A program made the translations under genes and the position numbers. Below, piece after piece: positions 1-6,194 of a stretch of 9,240 bases of DNA. Origin of the DNA: an uncultured Desulfobacterales bacterium (GTDB lineage: Bacteria > Desulfobacterota > Desulfobacteria > Desulfobacterales > JAFDCJ01); assembly GCA_945787595.1 (NCBI GenBank), contig CALZJV010000496.1, forward strand, positions 1-9,240. Reading direction: 5' to 3'. The notes beneath the pieces are model-generated. The model worked only from the letters and a program-made list of their open reading frames with translations, was not told the origin of the DNA and made no database searches. Numbering within the stretch: position 1 is the stretch's first letter; the number at the start of each line of letters is the position of its first letter.

Positions 1-38
1 GCTCAGATTGGTTCAAAATCGGGACCTCTGCAGCCGGC

Positions 39-635
39 TCAGAAATCCTCGATAATTTTTCCTTTTTCAATGAACTCCTCTATATCGTTCTGGGTATTCA
101 CCAGTGATTTCATAGCGGATTCCCATCTGAGGAAAACCGGATCGTCTTGCCCCAAAATCGACTTGGATTTTTTCAGAATTTTCAAGCCGTTCTCCATATT
201 CTCTATCATATCCCGCAGTATTTCTTTGCGTCTTCGATGTTTTTCCCGCTCTCTGGTAATTACCGGTAACAACCTTTGGATAGAGTATTCAACCAGAGCA
301 TCACGGGGTGCATTAAATCGTTTCGAAATTTCATCCAGGGAGTAGAGTGTTTTACGGCTGATCACAAATGTCTTTTGGATGCGGCCTATCCTATTAAAGC
401 GATCAGACTCTACTTCCCGTGCAATCAACTTTAAAGACTGTGCATCTTCGATTAAATGATCAAAAAGGGATTTTTGTTTAATTCCCAGGTGAACCGCCAC
501 AATACTCATGGCCTCAATGGCTTTAGCGGACAGTTTAAAGGTGGCCCTTACCGATTGGCGCCCTCTTAAATCCTCCGGTGTGGGTCGCGGCAATATGTCA
601 TCATCCATCCATGCACTGTCATCATTATCTTGCAT
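39..635 (-). CDS. Putative DNA-binding protein with two ribbon-helix-helix-like segments
   Basis: I do not recognise this 198-residue protein as a named family. Two segments fit the ribbon-helix-helix pattern of a short beta strand with alternating residues, then two helices. The first spans about residues 27-64 (strand around VRATFKLS, second helix around KQKSLFDHLIED). The second spans about 85-125 (strand around IQKTFVIS, second helix around RDALVEYSIQRLL). A basic, charged helix with coiled-coil character follows (about 128-155), and the C-terminus is acidic. RHH proteins usually dimerise to build one two-stranded DNA-binding ribbon, so two copies in one chain could form that unit intramolecularly; this is inference. 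I chose ATG at 635-633. An in-frame TTG at 644-642 would add three residues, and neither has a strong ribosome-binding site. The gene is divergent from pilT. A sequence-specific repressor or partition-type protein is plausible, but its target is unknown. Confidence 0.72.
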   Translation of the reverse strand: MQDNDDSAWMDDDILPRPTPEDLRGRQSVRATFKLSAKAIEAMSIVAVHLGIKQKSLFDHLIEDAQSLKLIAREVESDRFNRIGRIQKTFVISRKTLYSLDEISKRFNAPRDALVEYSIQRLLPVITREREKHRRRKEILRDMIENMENGLKILKKSKSILGQDDPVFLRWESAMKSLVNTQNDIEEFIEKGKIIEDF

Positions 636-688
636 TTTATCCAACCGTTATGGGTGCAGTTTCATTTAAAGTGAATAGACCATTACCT

Positions 689-728
689 TAACATTTGAAA
701 ATTAAAAGTAATATATCGAAAAATGTTA
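689..728. repeat. Inverted repeat TAACATTT / AAATGTTA, candidate operator
   Basis: A perfect 8-bp inverted repeat (689-696 and 721-728) is separated by 24 AT-rich bases, about 55-95 bp upstream of the minus-strand gene. A further TGTTA half-site occurs at 739-743, 15 bp from the TGTTA at 724-728. Its place in the promoter region of a probable RHH protein would suit autoregulation, but in AT-rich DNA such a repeat can arise by chance. Confidence 0.3.
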
Positions 729-730
729 CT

Positions 731-736
731 ATCATA
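731..736 (-). promoter_or_regulatory. Candidate -10 box for the minus-strand gene
   Basis: On the minus strand this reads TATGAT, five of six matches to the sigma-70 -10 consensus, in a very AT-rich stretch about 96 bp upstream of the chosen start. No good -35 box lies at 16-18 bp. A TTGACT at 767-762 is too far upstream (25 bp). The predicted transcript start would fall close to the TGTTA half-sites. Confidence 0.22.
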
Positions 737-798
737 ATTGTTAGAAAAAGTAAAATGATAAAGTCAAATTAGCGAGAAAGAAATATCCACTTCGCGGG

Positions 799-830
799 CC
801 TAAGCGACATATCTTAAGCGGCTTAAGTCG
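799..830 (+). repeat. Three CTTAAG-type direct repeats upstream of pilT
   Basis: Three imperfect 9-bp copies are seen: cctaagcga (799-807), cttaagcgg (813-821) and cttaagtcg (822-830). The last two abut. Because CTTAAG is a palindrome, copies two and three can also pair as a 6-bp hairpin with a 3-base loop. They lie just upstream of a GATAAT box at 844-849, where an activator or repressor of a pilT promoter might bind. No known regulator was matched. Confidence 0.3.
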
Positions 831-843
831 ATGGTTTGCTACC

Positions 844-849
844 GATAAT
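844..849 (+). promoter_or_regulatory. pilT: Candidate -10 box upstream of pilT
   Basis: GATAAT matches the sigma-70 -10 consensus at five of six positions. The -35 region at 17 bp spacing is poor and is occupied by the CTTAAG repeats, as in an activator-dependent promoter. It would give a leader of about 210 nt before the pilT start, which is long, so the assignment is tentative. Confidence 0.2.
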
Positions 850-1052
850 ATTCTTGCCTGGAACCGTCAATGGCATTTTTTTGGGGGCGGGCTGGTTTCG
901 GTTAAGGGTGGGAAAAAGAAACAAAAACTAAAGTTTCATCGATTTTTTGCCGAATCAATAGTTCGAATGATCGCCTTTCGAGGCATTGTCCTAACAGCCC
1001 TTTTTCTGCAAAGGAATAGTGGGACTGCTCGGATGGCGATAAGATTAGCGAT

Positions 1053-1068
1053 AAAGGGGGATGGTTTG
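1053..1068 (+). promoter_or_regulatory. pilT: Ribosome-binding site deciding a TTG start for pilT
   Basis: The purine run aaaggggg (1053-1060) lies 5 nt before the TTG at 1066-1068. Starting here gives exactly the 344-residue length and N-terminus expected for PilT. The longer alternatives at 967 and 1033 lack a comparable site. Confidence 0.7.
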
Positions 1069-2100
1069 GCTAAAATTGATGTTTTGCTCGATGTGATGGT
1101 TCAGCACGAGGCCTCTGATCTGCACATTTCTGCAGGCACGCCACCCATGTTGCGCATAGACGGTGAGCTACAGCGGACCAAGTATCATGATCTTTCACCG
1201 AAAGAGGTTGAAATCTTGCTGCTTGAATTGCTGGATGATGAGCAACTGAAACTTCTCAAGGAGAAGATGGATATTGACTTTGCCTATGAAATCGAGGGTG
1301 TGGCTCGATTCAGAGCCAATGTATTCATGGAAAGAAAAGGGTATGGCGGGGCCTTCCGACTTATTCCGACCAAAATCAACACCATCAGAGAACTTATGCT
1401 TCCGGAGTCTGTTCAATCCCTTGCCAGTGTTCCCAATGGACTGGTACTGGTAACGGGACCTACGGGATCCGGTAAATCAACCACTTTGGCCGCTATGATC
1501 AATCTGATGAATAAAGAGAAAAACTATCATATCATTACACTTGAAGATCCAATTGAATTTATACATTCGAAAGGAAAGTGCCTCATCCATCAAAGGCAGC
1601 TCGGTTTTCATGTAGAGAGCTTTTCATCCGGTTTGCGCGCAGCTTTGAGGGAGGACCCCGATGTTATTCTCGTCGGGGAGATGAGAGATTTTGAGACCAT
1701 ACAGCTCGGGTTAACGGCAGCCGAGACAGGTCTGCTTGTGTTGGGAACGCTTCACACATCCAGCGCGGCGCAGACCATCGACCGCATCATCGATGTATTT
1801 CCTACTGCACAGCAGCCCCAAATTAGGACCATGCTTTCTGAGTCACTGCGCGGCGTGGTCGCCCAGTTGTTGTTAAAAAAAGCCGACGGCAAGGGAAGGG
1901 TTGCCGCAGTTGAAGTAATGATATCAAATCAGGCTATCAAGAATCTTATTCGGGAAGAAAAAACATACCAGATCATCTCGGTGATGCAGACCGGGAAATC
2001 CCAGGGTATGCAGACCATGGAAAATCAAATGAAATATTTGCTTGAAAAAGAACTGGTGACGGAAGAGGAAGTCGAAGCTTACCTGAAAGACACAGAATAG
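1066..2100 (+). CDS. pilT: Type IV pilus retraction ATPase PilT
   Basis: Hexameric cytoplasmic ATPase that powers pilus disassembly and twitching motility. From a TTG start the protein is 344 residues, the usual PilT length, and opens MAKIDVLLDVMVQHEASDLH like typical PilT. Visible motifs are the Walker A GPTGSGKST (131-139), Asp box ITLEDPIEF (157-165), Walker B DPDVILVGEMRD (197-208) with catalytic Glu205, and His box GTLHTSSAAQTIDRI (227-241). The PilT-type AIKNLIRE (290-297) and GMQTME motifs follow. The TTG at 1066 is preceded by aaaggggg (1053-1060) at 5-nt spacing. An upstream ATG at 967 would add 33 residues without family similarity or a ribosome-binding site; ATG 1033 is another option. 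The C-terminal AIKNLIRE segment argues against PilB or GspE. The next gene starts 45 nt downstream. Confidence 0.95.
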   Translation: MAKIDVLLDVMVQHEASDLHISAGTPPMLRIDGELQRTKYHDLSPKEVEILLLELLDDEQLKLLKEKMDIDFAYEIEGVARFRANVFMERKGYGGAFRLIPTKINTIRELMLPESVQSLASVPNGLVLVTGPTGSGKSTTLAAMINLMNKEKNYHIITLEDPIEFIHSKGKCLIHQRQLGFHVESFSSGLRAALREDPDVILVGEMRDFETIQLGLTAAETGLLVLGTLHTSSAAQTIDRIIDVFPTAQQPQIRTMLSESLRGVVAQLLLKKADGKGRVAAVEVMISNQAIKNLIREEKTYQIISVMQTGKSQGMQTMENQMKYLLEKELVTEEEVEAYLKDTE

Positions 2101-2145
2101 TTGTACTCAAGACATCGGGATCTGTAAAGAATATATCATTATATC

Positions 2146-4155
2146 ATGCAAGAAAACTCAGAACTAAAAGACTACCTGGTAAACAACGGGAGCTTAACAG
2201 AGGAGGAATTTTTACAGGCGGAGGACTATGCTCTCACCCGCAAAATATCACTTGAACAGTCTCTTATTTTCTTAAATCTGCTACACTTTTCGCAATTGGG
2301 AAGCACGCTGGCGGAACTTTCAAACATGGTTTATCATCCACTTCTTGAGTCTGCCCCCCCGGATTCTGCCAAATCCCACGTCCCTGTCAAATTTGCCGAT
2401 AAGTGGAGAGTATTTCCGGTCGACTATGACTTGGGAAAAAACCTTCTGACCCTGGCTTGCGCAGAACCAGACAATCAGGTTCTTATCAGTCAACTGAAAA
2501 CAGTATTCCCGCCGTCTTTGCAACTTGATTTCACCATAGCAACCGCCGATGAGATCAAAAAGGCAATCGATGTGTATTACAAGGGCAGGTCCTATAAGGA
2601 TAACACGGAGTTGGATTTGCCACAGGATTTTAAAATCCTTGTACCCACCAATGATTCAGGGGAGACGGTTTCTCTCGAGGAGACGGCGCCAAATGAGAAG
2701 AAAATTGTCTTGATCGAACCTGATGTCACCCGTGCCAGTGCACTCAAAACTCTCCTTAAGGGAGAAGGATACACTAACGTCCAATGGATCGCATCGCCCG
2801 AGGAACTTCCTAAAACTCTGAGAGATCAATCCTTTGACCGCCTTGTCGTCAATGGACGGGACTATCCGGCCATGGGATCCTGGATGAAGGCAATACCCAA
2901 TTCAATCAAGCTTCCCCAGACGTCCTATTATAATCCGGCAATGATGGTGGCAGGACAGGATTATCCCTATCAGGCAATGAGTGAAGCGCTGGTCAGTTTG
3001 GCTGCTGCCTTTGTTCGAAAAAACCTTGAACATGAACCGCATCGTATTCAGGAAATATTAGTCCGTGTGAGATATTGTAAATTGCTGGCACTGAAACTCG
3101 ATCTAGACCAGACGCAGATGGACGGTGTCGTATTGGCGGCATGGCTTTCTTCCTCTGAAAAGGACCGTGATTTTCTAAAGCAAATTGCAACACCATTCAA
3201 AATCGAAGAAATTGTCTGCCCACGCAATCATAGGGATAAGACCATTCGGGTGGAGGCAGCTATTCTCAAATTAGTAAGATATTATCAGGCTCTTAAAAAG
3301 AAGGACCCTCGACTCATTGAAGACTTGGATCGAATGCGCCGTATTTTAATCAAAAACTTGCCCTCATCGGGGTTCGAAGCATACTTAGAGGTATTTCTGA
3401 ACCTTATTAAAAATGAGGAGTTTCTCAAAGACATGGATAAGCCAGCAGGTCGCATTCTCATTGTAGACCCATTCCTATCACCGACATCGCCTCCTGCCAT
3501 TCGTTTAAACAATGATGGTCTTGAGGTGGAAGTTGTTCCTGATGCTGGGAAAGGCCTAAAACAAATAGCAGAACATAAATATGACCTCATTATTTCTGAA
3601 ATAAAATTGCCGGACACGGATGGATTGAAATTTTGTCGTATGGTGAGATCAAATCAATCGACAGCCAACATCCCATTATTTTTCTTTACAGAAGAAGAAA
3701 ACGACCGACTTCCTATAGAAAGCCTTGAAGCCGGCGCAGATGATTTTATAAAAAAACCCGGTGAATTAGAAGTTCTCTCTTTAAAAATTCAGAGGGCTAT
3801 TGTAAAGACAAGTTCACAGGAGACAAATAAAGGTGTAAGTGGATCTTTGCATGAGATGAGTGCCACTGATTTCATCCAAAGTCTCTCTGCCGGCGAAAAG
3901 AGCGTAAAAATAATCCTAGAAAACGAAACCGAGAGCGGACATATTTATATTGAAAAGGGAAACATTATCCATGCTGATACAGGCGACCTTGAGGGCGAGA
4001 ATGCCTTTTATAAGATTGTCGTGTGGGAGGAGGGAAGGTTTCAGATTGTTCCCTGTGCGGCATTTCCCTTTCGAACGATCCAAGGTGCCACCATGTCCCT
4101 TTTGCTGGAAGCATCGCGTCTTGCGGATGAGGCCATGGCAGGGGATGATAATTAG
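2146..4155 (+). CDS. Multidomain signalling protein: MshEN-like, two pseudo-receivers, degenerate HD-GYP-like, DUF4388-like
   Basis: A 669-residue soluble protein with no transmembrane segments seen. Residues 1-147 resemble the MshEN/T2SS-E N-terminal domain (VPVKFADKWRVFPVDYD at 79-95), which in other proteins binds cyclic di-GMP; the usual RLG of the first motif is replaced. Residues about 186-250 look like a receiver with Asn236 at the phosphoacceptor position. Residues about 298-425 resemble an HD-GYP helical core, with VVLAAWLSSSEK where the HD pair would be (Ser335-Ser336) and RVEAAILKLVRYYQAL matching the later helix. Residues about 435-555 form a second receiver with Glu485 replacing the phosphoacceptor Asp, while Thr515 and Lys537 are kept. 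Residues about 564-664 resemble DUF4388 (PatA-type). No catalytic site survives, so a scaffold or sensor role in pilus control is my inference. It lies 45 nt after pilT and the ribosome-binding site is weak. Confidence 0.8.
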   Translation: MQENSELKDYLVNNGSLTEEEFLQAEDYALTRKISLEQSLIFLNLLHFSQLGSTLAELSNMVYHPLLESAPPDSAKSHVPVKFADKWRVFPVDYDLGKNLLTLACAEPDNQVLISQLKTVFPPSLQLDFTIATADEIKKAIDVYYKGRSYKDNTELDLPQDFKILVPTNDSGETVSLEETAPNEKKIVLIEPDVTRASALKTLLKGEGYTNVQWIASPEELPKTLRDQSFDRLVVNGRDYPAMGSWMKAIPNSIKLPQTSYYNPAMMVAGQDYPYQAMSEALVSLAAAFVRKNLEHEPHRIQEILVRVRYCKLLALKLDLDQTQMDGVVLAAWLSSSEKDRDFLKQIATPFKIEEIVCPRNHRDKTIRVEAAILKLVRYYQALKKKDPRLIEDLDRMRRILIKNLPSSGFEAYLEVFLNLIKNEEFLKDMDKPAGRILIVDPFLSPTSPPAIRLNNDGLEVEVVPDAGKGLKQIAEHKYDLIISEIKLPDTDGLKFCRMVRSNQSTANIPLFFFTEEENDRLPIESLEAGADDFIKKPGELEVLSLKIQRAIVKTSSQETNKGVSGSLHEMSATDFIQSLSAGEKSVKIILENETESGHIYIEKGNIIHADTGDLEGENAFYKIVVWEEGRFQIVPCAAFPFRTIQGATMSLLLEASRLADEAMAGDDN

Positions 4156-4213
4156 GTGCTAAAGTTCTTTTTGTACGCTGATGATAGCCCGTTATGTTCC
4201 GGCTGTCCTGGTT

Positions 4214-4227
4214 AGGAGAATAGTTTG
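4214..4227 (+). promoter_or_regulatory. Ribosome-binding site supporting a TTG start
   Basis: AGGAG at 4214-4218 lies six nt before TTG at 4225-4227. No in-frame ATG lies nearby to begin the first repeat module properly, so the TTG is the best start for the 150-residue protein. Confidence 0.65.
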
Positions 4228-4677
4228 AATCTTAAATTAAAGACCCAAAAGAGGCAGGCAGAAATCAAGTTTTCTGATGGTCATTCCATATGCGGTCACT
4301 TTTTCATTTCACCTCATCCAAAGGGTCACCCTGGAGGCGAAAACGTCATCGAACTCCTCAATGATGATCGGTCCTACACACCCTTTAAAATAGCTAAAGG
4401 CCAGGTTTCGCTGCTGCAAAAAGAATCAATTATGATGGTCAGAATGGCAATAAGTGAAATGCGAAAGGATTTACCGTACCAAAACCGTACCTTCGCCAAG
4501 GTTTTTTTAATATCCGGCAACATCCTGGAAGGACACGTTTTCATTGATCTTCCAAAGACCCACACACGACTTTCCGATTTTCTTAATTTCAGTAAAAAGT
4601 TTTTTTTTATTGAAGTCGATGAGCAGGATTTCTTGGTAAACACAAAGTTTGTAAAAATGGTCATACCCGGCTTGTAA
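4225..4677 (+). CDS. Tandemly duplicated small beta-rich domain protein (DUF6812-like)
   Basis: A 150-residue protein of unknown function that appears to be two copies of one module. Residues 12-76 (AEIKFSDGHSICGHFFISP, ..., GQVSLLQKESIMMVRM) and 90-149 (AKVFLISGNILEGHVFIDLP, ..., DFLVNTKFVKMVIP) align by eye: strand, small polar turn, I-x-G-x-x-F-I strand, loop, LLN or FLN, and a final strand ending in an invariant-looking K-x-x-x-M-V. The second copy, with RLSDFLN, resembles DUF6812-type sequences from memory; a profile search would be needed to confirm this. No signal peptide or membrane segment is visible. The start is TTG at 4225, supported by aggag (4214-4218) six nt upstream. It follows the preceding gene by 69 nt and is probably co-transcribed with pilT, which suggests a pilus- or signalling-related role. 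Confidence 0.72.
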   Translation: MNLKLKTQKRQAEIKFSDGHSICGHFFISPHPKGHPGGENVIELLNDDRSYTPFKIAKGQVSLLQKESIMMVRMAISEMRKDLPYQNRTFAKVFLISGNILEGHVFIDLPKTHTRLSDFLNFSKKFFFIEVDEQDFLVNTKFVKMVIPGL

Positions 4678-4865
4678 TATGAAAAAGGATCCATTATTCA
4701 TAGCCGCACTCGATTGGGGAACAAGTTAACCATTTGATATCATGTTATAAACAGCATAGTTTCAAGCCTTTTAAGTCTTAGCCGGCTCATTTTAGGGTCA
4801 CAATCAGCCTTCTAAGCGAAGGGTGGTTAAATGACACGCGCAAAAGTTTAGTTGAATCTGACGAT

Positions 4866-4894
4866 TTGACAGCATCGCCGACATCTGCTATTTG
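4866..4894 (+). promoter_or_regulatory. Candidate sigma-70 promoter for the mrp operon
   Basis: An exact TTGACA -35 box (4866-4871) is followed after 17 bp by TATTTG (4889-4894), which matches the -10 consensus at three of six positions. The expected start near 4901 gives a leader of about 100 nt to mrpE. The perfect -35 and ideal spacing favour it; the weak -10 lowers confidence. Confidence 0.35.
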
Positions 4895-4963
4895 GATCTT
4901 ATGTGCCTGTCCGACGGCACGACATGTTGTGATTCATCCGGAGGCTTTACACATTCTTAAATT

Positions 4964-4990
4964 TTCCCTTACCCCATTCCAAAAAGGGAA
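4964..4990 (+). repeat. mrpE: Hairpin covering the mrpE ribosome-binding site
   Basis: TTCCCTT (4964-4970) can pair with AAGGGAA (4984-4990) over a 13-nt loop. The 3' arm contains the only purine-rich candidate Shine-Dalgarno (GGGA, 4986-4989) before the ATG at 5000. If formed in the mRNA it would partly hide the site. The stem is short, with three G-C pairs, so it may have no effect. Confidence 0.3.
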
Positions 4991-4999
4991 TTCTTATCA

Positions 5000-5575
5000 A
5001 TGAATACCTTTAATCACGCTTCCAACCGTGAAAACCAGTCTCAACCCAAGCAAGGCCATGACGCTTCCCGGCCTGCGCATCCGAAACGATTCAGGTCAGG
5101 TTTTTTCCTTACTTTTCTGATTATGTTTGCCGTATGGCTTGTATTTTCAGGTAGATTCGATGGTTTCCATCTAACGCTCGGTGGCATTTCATGTGCGATC
5201 GTGGCTTTATTGTCCGCAGATTTACTCTTTCCGTCACCGGTGAATCGACGTCTTCCTTTCCTGTGGCTTCGATATATTGGTTATATTCCATGGCTGCTTT
5301 ATCAAATTTTTCGGGCAAACCTTCACGTCATGTATCTCGTGTTTCATCCCCGAATGATGGAATTGATCGATCCTCACATTATCGAATTTAACAGCAAACT
5401 GACCAGCGATATCTCCCGCACCACGTTTGCCAATTCCATCACATTGACGCCCGGAACTATCACCGTCAATGTAACTGCATTGGGCAAATTCTCGATTCAT
5501 TGTATCGATGCGGAATCCGGCAAACCCCTGCCCGGTGAAATGGAAACAAGAATCGCCAAAGTATTCGGTAAATAA
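5000..5575 (+). CDS. mrpE: Mrp-type Na+/H+ antiporter subunit E (MbhA-like)
   Basis: Small membrane subunit of the multi-subunit cation/proton antiporter (Mrp, Mnh, Pha), equivalent to MbhA of membrane-bound hydrogenase. The 191-residue chain has membrane segments near residues 34-50, 57-77 and 88-114, then a cytoplasmic domain with the family motif ANSITLTPGTITV (144-156). It is longer than the usual roughly 160 residues because of a hydrophilic N-terminal stretch of about 30 residues rich in Asn, Gln, His and Lys. No alternative Met lies before the first membrane helix, so the long form is kept. It is the first gene of the operon. Its stop codon overlaps the next start by one base (TAATG), which implies translational coupling. 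Confidence 0.93.
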   Translation: MNTFNHASNRENQSQPKQGHDASRPAHPKRFRSGFFLTFLIMFAVWLVFSGRFDGFHLTLGGISCAIVALLSADLLFPSPVNRRLPFLWLRYIGYIPWLLYQIFRANLHVMYLVFHPRMMELIDPHIIEFNSKLTSDISRTTFANSITLTPGTITVNVTALGKFSIHCIDAESGKPLPGEMETRIAKVFGK

Positions 5576-5853
5576 TGGACAACCTATTTCTCTATTGCAG
5601 TCTTTATTTAGCCTTGATTATGATGCTTTCCCTTTACCGGGCGGTTGCCGGGCCGACCGTTCTTGACCGCCTGATTGGGGTTAATGCCATCGGGAGCAAG
5701 ACCGTGGCACTTCTGATCCTGATCGGTCTGGTTTATCAACGGGTGGACATGTTCGTCGACATTGCTTTGGCTTACGCTATGTTGAATTTTATCGCCGTGC
5801 TGGCTGCATCGAGATATTTTCAAAAAAGAAAAGGCCTATATGACGAAACTTAG
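5575..5853 (+). CDS. mrpF: Mrp-type antiporter subunit F (MbhB-like)
   Basis: A 92-residue protein with three predicted membrane helices (about 5-22, 42-54 and 60-78). It carries the family signature RAVAGPTVLDRLIGVNAIG (22-40), including the conserved Gly-Pro-Thr and Asp31, and the following DIALAYAMLNFIAVLAASRY. MrpF belongs to the small-subunit part of the Mrp complex (with E and G) and is required for Na+/H+ exchange in studied complexes. The start overlaps the mrpE stop in a TAATG junction; mrpG follows after 20 nt. Length is typical. Confidence 0.95.
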   Translation: MDNLFLYCSLYLALIMMLSLYRAVAGPTVLDRLIGVNAIGSKTVALLILIGLVYQRVDMFVDIALAYAMLNFIAVLAASRYFQKRKGLYDET

Positions 5854-5873
5854 CTTGGAGGAAAACAGCTTCA

Positions 5874-6191
5874 ATGGATATCATCATCATTATACTTCTG
5901 GTTAGTGGTCTCATCTTTTTTACCGGAGGTTCGGTTGGTATCATTCGATTTCCGGACTTTTATAGCCGGCTGCATCCGGCGGGAAAACTGGATACAGCCG
6001 GTCACGTCCTGACGATGTCGGCTTTGGCACTGTACACAATTCAAGAACTTTCCTTCGCCTCCTTGCTGACTGCCTTTAAAATTATTTTAATCGTCGCTTT
6101 CGTTTTTTTTACCAGCCCGACGGCGACTCACGCCATTATCGACGCAGGCGTCAGGGCCGGCCTGAAACCCTGGACCAAGGAGAAGAAGTAG
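5874..6191 (+). CDS. mrpG: Mrp-type antiporter subunit G (MbhC-like)
   Basis: A 105-residue subunit with three hydrophobic segments (about 3-24, 43-57 and 63-80). The MrpG signatures GIIRFPDFYSRLHPAGKLDT (22-41) and TSPTATHAI (80-88) are clear. It is the third small subunit after E and F, in the usual order. GGAGG at 5857-5861 lies 12 nt before the ATG, a slightly long spacing, with no better start nearby. The next gene begins 3 nt after the stop. Confidence 0.95.
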   Translation: MDIIIIILLVSGLIFFTGGSVGIIRFPDFYSRLHPAGKLDTAGHVLTMSALALYTIQELSFASLLTAFKIILIVAFVFFTSPTATHAIIDAGVRAGLKPWTKEKK

Positions 6192-6194
6192 ACC

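Larger units (their letters stand above)
636..1065. other. 430-bp divergent intergenic region
   Basis: No convincing gene lies here. The first 140 bp are AT-rich and should hold the minus-strand gene's promoter; an inverted repeat (689-696 with 721-728) and a TATGAT box on the minus strand lie there. The middle carries three CTTAAG-type direct repeats (799-830) and a GATAAT box (844-849). The part nearest pilT is G-rich (883-912), with four runs of three or more G. An open reading frame enters from 967 but is non-family sequence until the pilT start at 1066. No tRNA or clear terminator was seen. Confidence 0.6.
4678..4999. other. 322-bp intergenic region between pilus and antiporter blocks
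   Basis: No gene of credible length or composition is visible, and no tRNA or rRNA. It contains a candidate sigma-70 promoter (4866-4894), a 5-bp hairpin gtgcc/ggcac (4903-4907 with 4916-4920) near the expected transcript start, and a 7-bp hairpin over the mrpE ribosome-binding site. I saw no stem followed by a T-run to end the pilT transcript. Confidence 0.6.

Noticed and set aside
1..38. tRNA T-loop-like string (ggttcaaaatc) near the left edge
   Set aside because: The flanking bases do not form a T-stem, and no acceptor or anticodon arm can be drawn in the available sequence.
70..345. Plus-strand reading frame of 91 codons
   Set aside because: It is antisense to the RHH-like gene; composition and sequence look like a complement shadow.
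855..882. Possible terminator: TGCC/GGCA stem followed by seven T
   Set aside because: The stem is only 4 bp with a 13-nt loop, too weak to call despite the T-run.
871..890. Possible sigma-54 promoter (tggca then T-run then ggg)
   Set aside because: The -24 element is fair, but the -12 element reads TGGGG in place of TTGC, so the GC at -12 is missing.
967..1065. Upstream ATG start for pilT giving a signal-peptide-like N-terminus
   Set aside because: The 33 added residues match no PilT, there is no ribosome-binding site before 967, and PilT is cytoplasmic. The TTG at 1066 gives the family length.
3285..3617. Minus-strand reading frame of 110 codons
   Set aside because: It lies wholly inside the 669-residue plus-strand gene and shows no domain pattern or ribosome-binding site.
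4903..4920. GTGCC/GGCAC hairpin as terminator of the pilT transcript
   Set aside because: Only a 5-bp stem and no T-run follows; it lies after the better promoter candidate.
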